Positions 11,584-14,264 of a stretch of DNA of 14,264 nucleotides are shown piece after piece. The notes below the pieces were generated by a model. That model was not told the origin of the DNA and searched no databases. It saw only the letters and a list, made by a program, of their open reading frames with translations. The stretch spans positions 1 to 14,264 of the forward strand of contig CAYNIW010000031.1 in the NCBI GenBank assembly GCA_964397545.1. Direction: 5' to 3'. The DNA is from JAFGIG01 sp964397545 (lineage in GTDB: Bacteria > SDB-A). A program made the translations under genes and the position numbers. Each line of letters opens with the position of its first letter. Position 1 is the stretch's first letter.

Positions 11584-13494
11584 TCACCTCCCCACCGGCG
11601 CAAGCAGTCCGGCCTCATATCTGTCCCATGCCGATTCCGTCCATGTGGGCAGATTCAGTTTTTCCGCTGCTGCCCTGCATAGAATCCATGTGTCAAGAGG
11701 TTCATTTCTGTCATACGTTTTTTTATATCCCCATTTCCCTGGCTCTGTTTCGCAGAACACTTCAGACAGAAAGCCCTTAAAAAATTCATCCGGTAAATAT
11801 TTGCTGAAGTGTATTGCCCCGTCTGCCTCGTTAGGTAAATCTACTTTTACAAACAGTTCATCTTTTAAATCGTTCGTTGCAACATCATAACGGATTTTTA
11901 AAGCCGTTGCTTTTTTTACCCGTTCTTCTTTTATAATTATATCCCGTAAATCGGGATTCCCGCGACATGCAATCAGGCGACTTGGATATGTGGCGACAAA
12001 ATCATATACGGTGTGTTCTAATGACAGCCCGCCCGTGCGTTCCTCCGGCGCATTCTTCGGGTTGTATCCTGAGTCAATCGCCGTCAGTGTGATCGGCACT
12101 GTAACGCCTTTCAGCTTATATCTTTTCGTCTGCAAAAATTCCCGCAAATCCACCCAGCATTTATTTTTTAATTCTTTCGTTTCCCCGTAGAAATATTGAT
12201 AATCAATTGTGTATGCCGACATTCCGCGCCCGAATGCCACGACTTGCAATTCAAGCCGGTTTTTCTGCGTGTCCACGCCGCCGACTACGACAAGCCCGCC
12301 GTCTGAGACTCTTTCCCCGACCGGGTAATCCTCTGCACGGGTTTTCAATTCCTGCCAATCTTTTTTCTCTGCCCGTGCCTCCCATGGTTCGCCGAGAATA
12401 TCAATGACAAAGTTTTTGAATTTTGTAATCCTCTGTCCCCAGTCAGTTTCACAAAAAGCCTGCATGACCTGATACCACGTATAAAACATAATCGGCGACA
12501 TTAGATTAGATATATGATAACTTCTATACCCCGGATTCACAGGACGCGCGAACGGTTTCCATTGTCCGCCCGTAAGCATGTCCTGTTTCTGGTATTCAAA
12601 TATTTTCTTTTTGCAATGCTCACATATATAATGTATAGTGTCAGGGATAATCTGTTCTATACTTTCCGTTGTTTCACTTCGCGCCGTGAGTCCGTAATCA
12701 CGCCCACCCGCCATGATTTTTAATGTCTGTAATTCCCCACATAACGGGCACTGACAGAGAAAATACCGCTGATCCCCTTCAAGAAAATTTCTGTTAATCC
12801 GTCCCTGCGTATTTGTCGGCGTGCTGATCTTTGCCATTTTTAAATGTCGTGCCGTAATTCCCCGTCCTTCAAATATCTTTTCCGGGTCGCCCTGGCTCTT
12901 CAATTCATAAGGAGCCTCCTCAAGTTCGTCAAATATTATTAAGTCCCATGAAAAAGACTTTGCATCCGCGATACTATTGTATGACGTCATCATAAGACGC
13001 CGCCCGCCGTGGAACTCTTTGTAAAATGTTGTATCTGAAGTCTTTCTCTTCATCCTCTGAGAAATCGGTTTCACGTAGTCGGCAAGATTTGAATAGTCTA
13101 TCAATACGTCTATTGCAGCGGAACTTCTCATCTTTGCAATATTCTTTGAGGATATGACATATAGTATATTATGCAGTTTGTTTTTTATTGCCCAGCCTAT
13201 AACATTCTCAATTGTTGTAGTTGCGAGGCTCTGAGTCGATTTCATGACAGTGACTTGTCTGATACCGGAATAGGGGTGAAAGCAATCCTGAATCTCGACC
13301 ATGTGCGGCGCGATTGTATGATCTAATTTCCCCGGACGGTTGGAAACACCTTCAGGGAGAAAACGATTTTCAGCAGCCCACACGGACGGCATTTCAACAC
13401 CTGCCGTGATTTTCCATCTCATTATTGTTCTGACTATTTCTTTGCGTGCGGCGGTGTCGATGTCGCGCATGAAATCAGAGGCCGGTTGGTTCAT
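11584..13494 (-). CDS. Terminase large subunit, lambda gpA family (PF05876-type)
   Basis: This 636-residue motor protein (lambda gpA 641) packages DNA into the head and cuts it. An ATPase region comes first: the Walker A-like segment VMKSTQSLATTT (Lys85) and Walker B with catalytic Glu in LIIFDE (Asp189-Glu190). A Cys-rich zinc-binding insert (CQCPLCGE at 247-254, CEHCKK at 291-296) follows. The nuclease domain begins around VVVGGVDTQK (Asp408) and includes TAIDSGYN. The Walker A lacks the usual glycine of KSAQ-x-G-type sites. ATG at 13494 with GAGGG, overlapping the small subunit by 20 bases. Confidence 0.92.
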   Translation of the reverse strand: MNQPASDFMRDIDTAARKEIVRTIMRWKITAGVEMPSVWAAENRFLPEGVSNRPGKLDHTIAPHMVEIQDCFHPYSGIRQVTVMKSTQSLATTTIENVIGWAIKNKLHNILYVISSKNIAKMRSSAAIDVLIDYSNLADYVKPISQRMKRKTSDTTFYKEFHGGRRLMMTSYNSIADAKSFSWDLIIFDELEEAPYELKSQGDPEKIFEGRGITARHLKMAKISTPTNTQGRINRNFLEGDQRYFLCQCPLCGELQTLKIMAGGRDYGLTARSETTESIEQIIPDTIHYICEHCKKKIFEYQKQDMLTGGQWKPFARPVNPGYRSYHISNLMSPIMFYTWYQVMQAFCETDWGQRITKFKNFVIDILGEPWEARAEKKDWQELKTRAEDYPVGERVSDGGLVVVGGVDTQKNRLELQVVAFGRGMSAYTIDYQYFYGETKELKNKCWVDLREFLQTKRYKLKGVTVPITLTAIDSGYNPKNAPEERTGGLSLEHTVYDFVATYPSRLIACRGNPDLRDIIIKEERVKKATALKIRYDVATNDLKDELFVKVDLPNEADGAIHFSKYLPDEFFKGFLSEVFCETEPGKWGYKKTYDRNEPLDTWILCRAAAEKLNLPTWTESAWDRYEAGLLAPVGR

Positions 13495-14152
13495 ATCCCT
13501 CTTCCCGCATGGCCTTAATCAGATCCGCCTGACTTTCCCTCACTATAGTTTCTTGTCTCTCATTCAGCAGTTGTTCCGCTTCCTGTAATTTCCCTGATAA
13601 AAACAGCGCGTTCAGTTCCGGGATGATTTCATGGTTTATTCTGTAGCTCCGGTGAATCATGTTTTCACCGAATGAAAAAAAATGTTTAATCAAATACATC
13701 GGCGCTAATTCTTTCTTCAGTTCCGCTGTTTTTATTTCTTCCTGTTTTGCTTTCTCCTCTTTTATGCGTGATTCAAATATTTTTGATTTATAATCAGCGA
13801 TTACGGATTGATCCGCAAGGCTCCCCATCCCCGGAGTGTATTTTGTTTTTTCAATTTCCGGCGGTGAGGATTCTTTTTTTATCTCCATCTCCTCTTCGTC
13901 TTCATCATTCAGAATAACCTTACTTACTCGCACCGGCTGTACAGGCTTCCCGTCTTTGCGCGGCCTGCCTGCTTTTTTAAGCAATCCCGTTTCTCGCTGT
14001 ATAAGAAATAATTTCCAATCGGGATGTTCGTCATCAACCATAATCCGGCCTTTCTCATCCGAAACAAAAAAAGGGCGTTTCTTATGCACCGCTAAAGCTT
14101 GCCTGTTATCATATCCCGCTATCTTCGCCGCGTCAGCTTGTTTAATTAACAT
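13475..14152 (-). CDS. Terminase small subunit, lambda Nu1-like, with AT-hook-like motif
   Basis: This 225-residue protein (lambda Nu1 is 181) recognises the packaging start and brings the large subunit. The first 25 residues (LIKQADAAKIAGYDNRQAL) form a helix-turn-helix like Nu1. GRPRK at 62-66 matches an AT-hook core, which would bind the minor groove of AT-rich DNA. An acidic stretch (EDEEEMEIKK) follows, then long charged helices ending EGYEPTGL. The gene lies right before the large subunit with a 20-base overlap. The helix-turn-helix needs the ATG at 14152, but no ribosome site precedes it; see the promoter. Confidence 0.85.
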   Translation of the reverse strand: MLIKQADAAKIAGYDNRQALAVHKKRPFFVSDEKGRIMVDDEHPDWKLFLIQRETGLLKKAGRPRKDGKPVQPVRVSKVILNDEDEEEMEIKKESSPPEIEKTKYTPGMGSLADQSVIADYKSKIFESRIKEEKAKQEEIKTAELKKELAPMYLIKHFFSFGENMIHRSYRINHEIIPELNALFLSGKLQEAEQLLNERQETIVRESQADLIKAMREEGYEPTGL

Positions 14153-14189
14153 GTTTTATATAAAAATATAAATATATAAATTTTGTCAA
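14153..14189 (-). promoter_or_regulatory. Promoter of the terminase operon, probably leaderless
   Basis: A perfect TTGACA lies at 14189-14184 on the minus strand, 31 bases before the ATG at 14152. The space between is almost pure A and T with no clear -10; TTTTTA at spacing 17 or TATTTT at spacing 15 are the best. No ribosome site is visible. The distance matches the methyltransferase promoter within a base. The upstream side has a perfect 12-base palindrome, AATAATATTATT (14191-14202). Confidence 0.5.
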
Positions 14190-14264
14190 CAATAATATTA
14201 TTAGCCTTTATGTAAATATTGCCGGGGAAAAGTTGTCAGATTTTATCGCCGGCCGTTTTGCACC

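Noticed and set aside
14221..14253. GCCGG...CCGGC imperfect inverted repeat near the right edge, possible cos or terminator
   Set aside because: Position upstream of small terminase would suit cos, but there is no recognised cos consensus, no U-run, and the window ends 11 bases later.
1..14264. tRNA, rRNA, CRISPR array, insertion sequence or integrase
   Set aside because: No cloverleaf-like segment, regular spaced repeats, transposase or recombinase motif seen on either strand.

Overview
This window is the late-gene region of a tailed phage or prophage with a lambda-type (siphovirus-like) head and head-tail module. Nearly all genes lie on the minus strand, so the operon reads from right to left. 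The 100-base run of N at 6017-6116 marks a draft or metagenomic assembly. The host cannot be fixed from sequence. Strong AGGAGG-type ribosome sites, AT-rich spacers, a relaxed lipobox and a fragment of anaerobic ribonucleotide reductase fit an anaerobic, low-to-medium GC bacterium. A spirochaete such as Treponema is a guess, not a finding.

Layout, in transcription order. (1) 14152-11584: small and large terminase subunits (Nu1/A-like) behind a TTGACA promoter. (2) 10381-11583, plus strand: five small genes behind their own TTGACA promoter. They encode a small acidic protein, a frameshifted zinc-ribbon protein, a ribbon-helix-helix regulator and two unknowns. This cluster converges on the terminase gene with no bases between the stops. 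(3) 10185-7663, minus: a methyltransferase with its own promoter, an AT-rich unknown, a GT-A glycosyltransferase and a UDP-glucose/GDP-mannose dehydrogenase homologue. These look like sugar-modifying cargo. (4) 7663-5923: a lysis-like run of small genes: a membrane/coiled-coil protein, a putative papain/C39-like cysteine peptidase, a very basic protein, a one-pass membrane protein, a 58-residue piece of the NrdD glycyl-radical domain, and a lipoprotein cut by the gap. (5) A long stem-loop at 5814-5876. (6) 5785-1: gpW, portal, protease with nested scaffold, decoration protein, major capsid, FII-like, Z-like and U-like proteins, an extra 39-residue ORF, then the start of a probable tail tube gene.

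The head genes follow lambda's order (Nu1, A, W, B, C/Nu3, D, E, FII, Z, U, V) without FI. About 5.8 kb of cargo, lysis and plus-strand genes sit between A and W. Most minus-strand genes overlap by 1-20 bases or have short gaps with strong Shine-Dalgarno sites, as expected of a translationally coupled late operon. The two promoter-proximal minus-strand genes instead lack a Shine-Dalgarno site and sit 30-31 bases from TTGACA, which suggests leaderless mRNAs. Two cargo genes are bounded by direct repeats at their stop/start junctions, a sign of gene-by-gene shuffling.

The most notable items are the stand-alone glycyl-radical mini-protein, the repeat-bounded cassettes, the wobble-rich hairpin before gpW and the probable leaderless pair.
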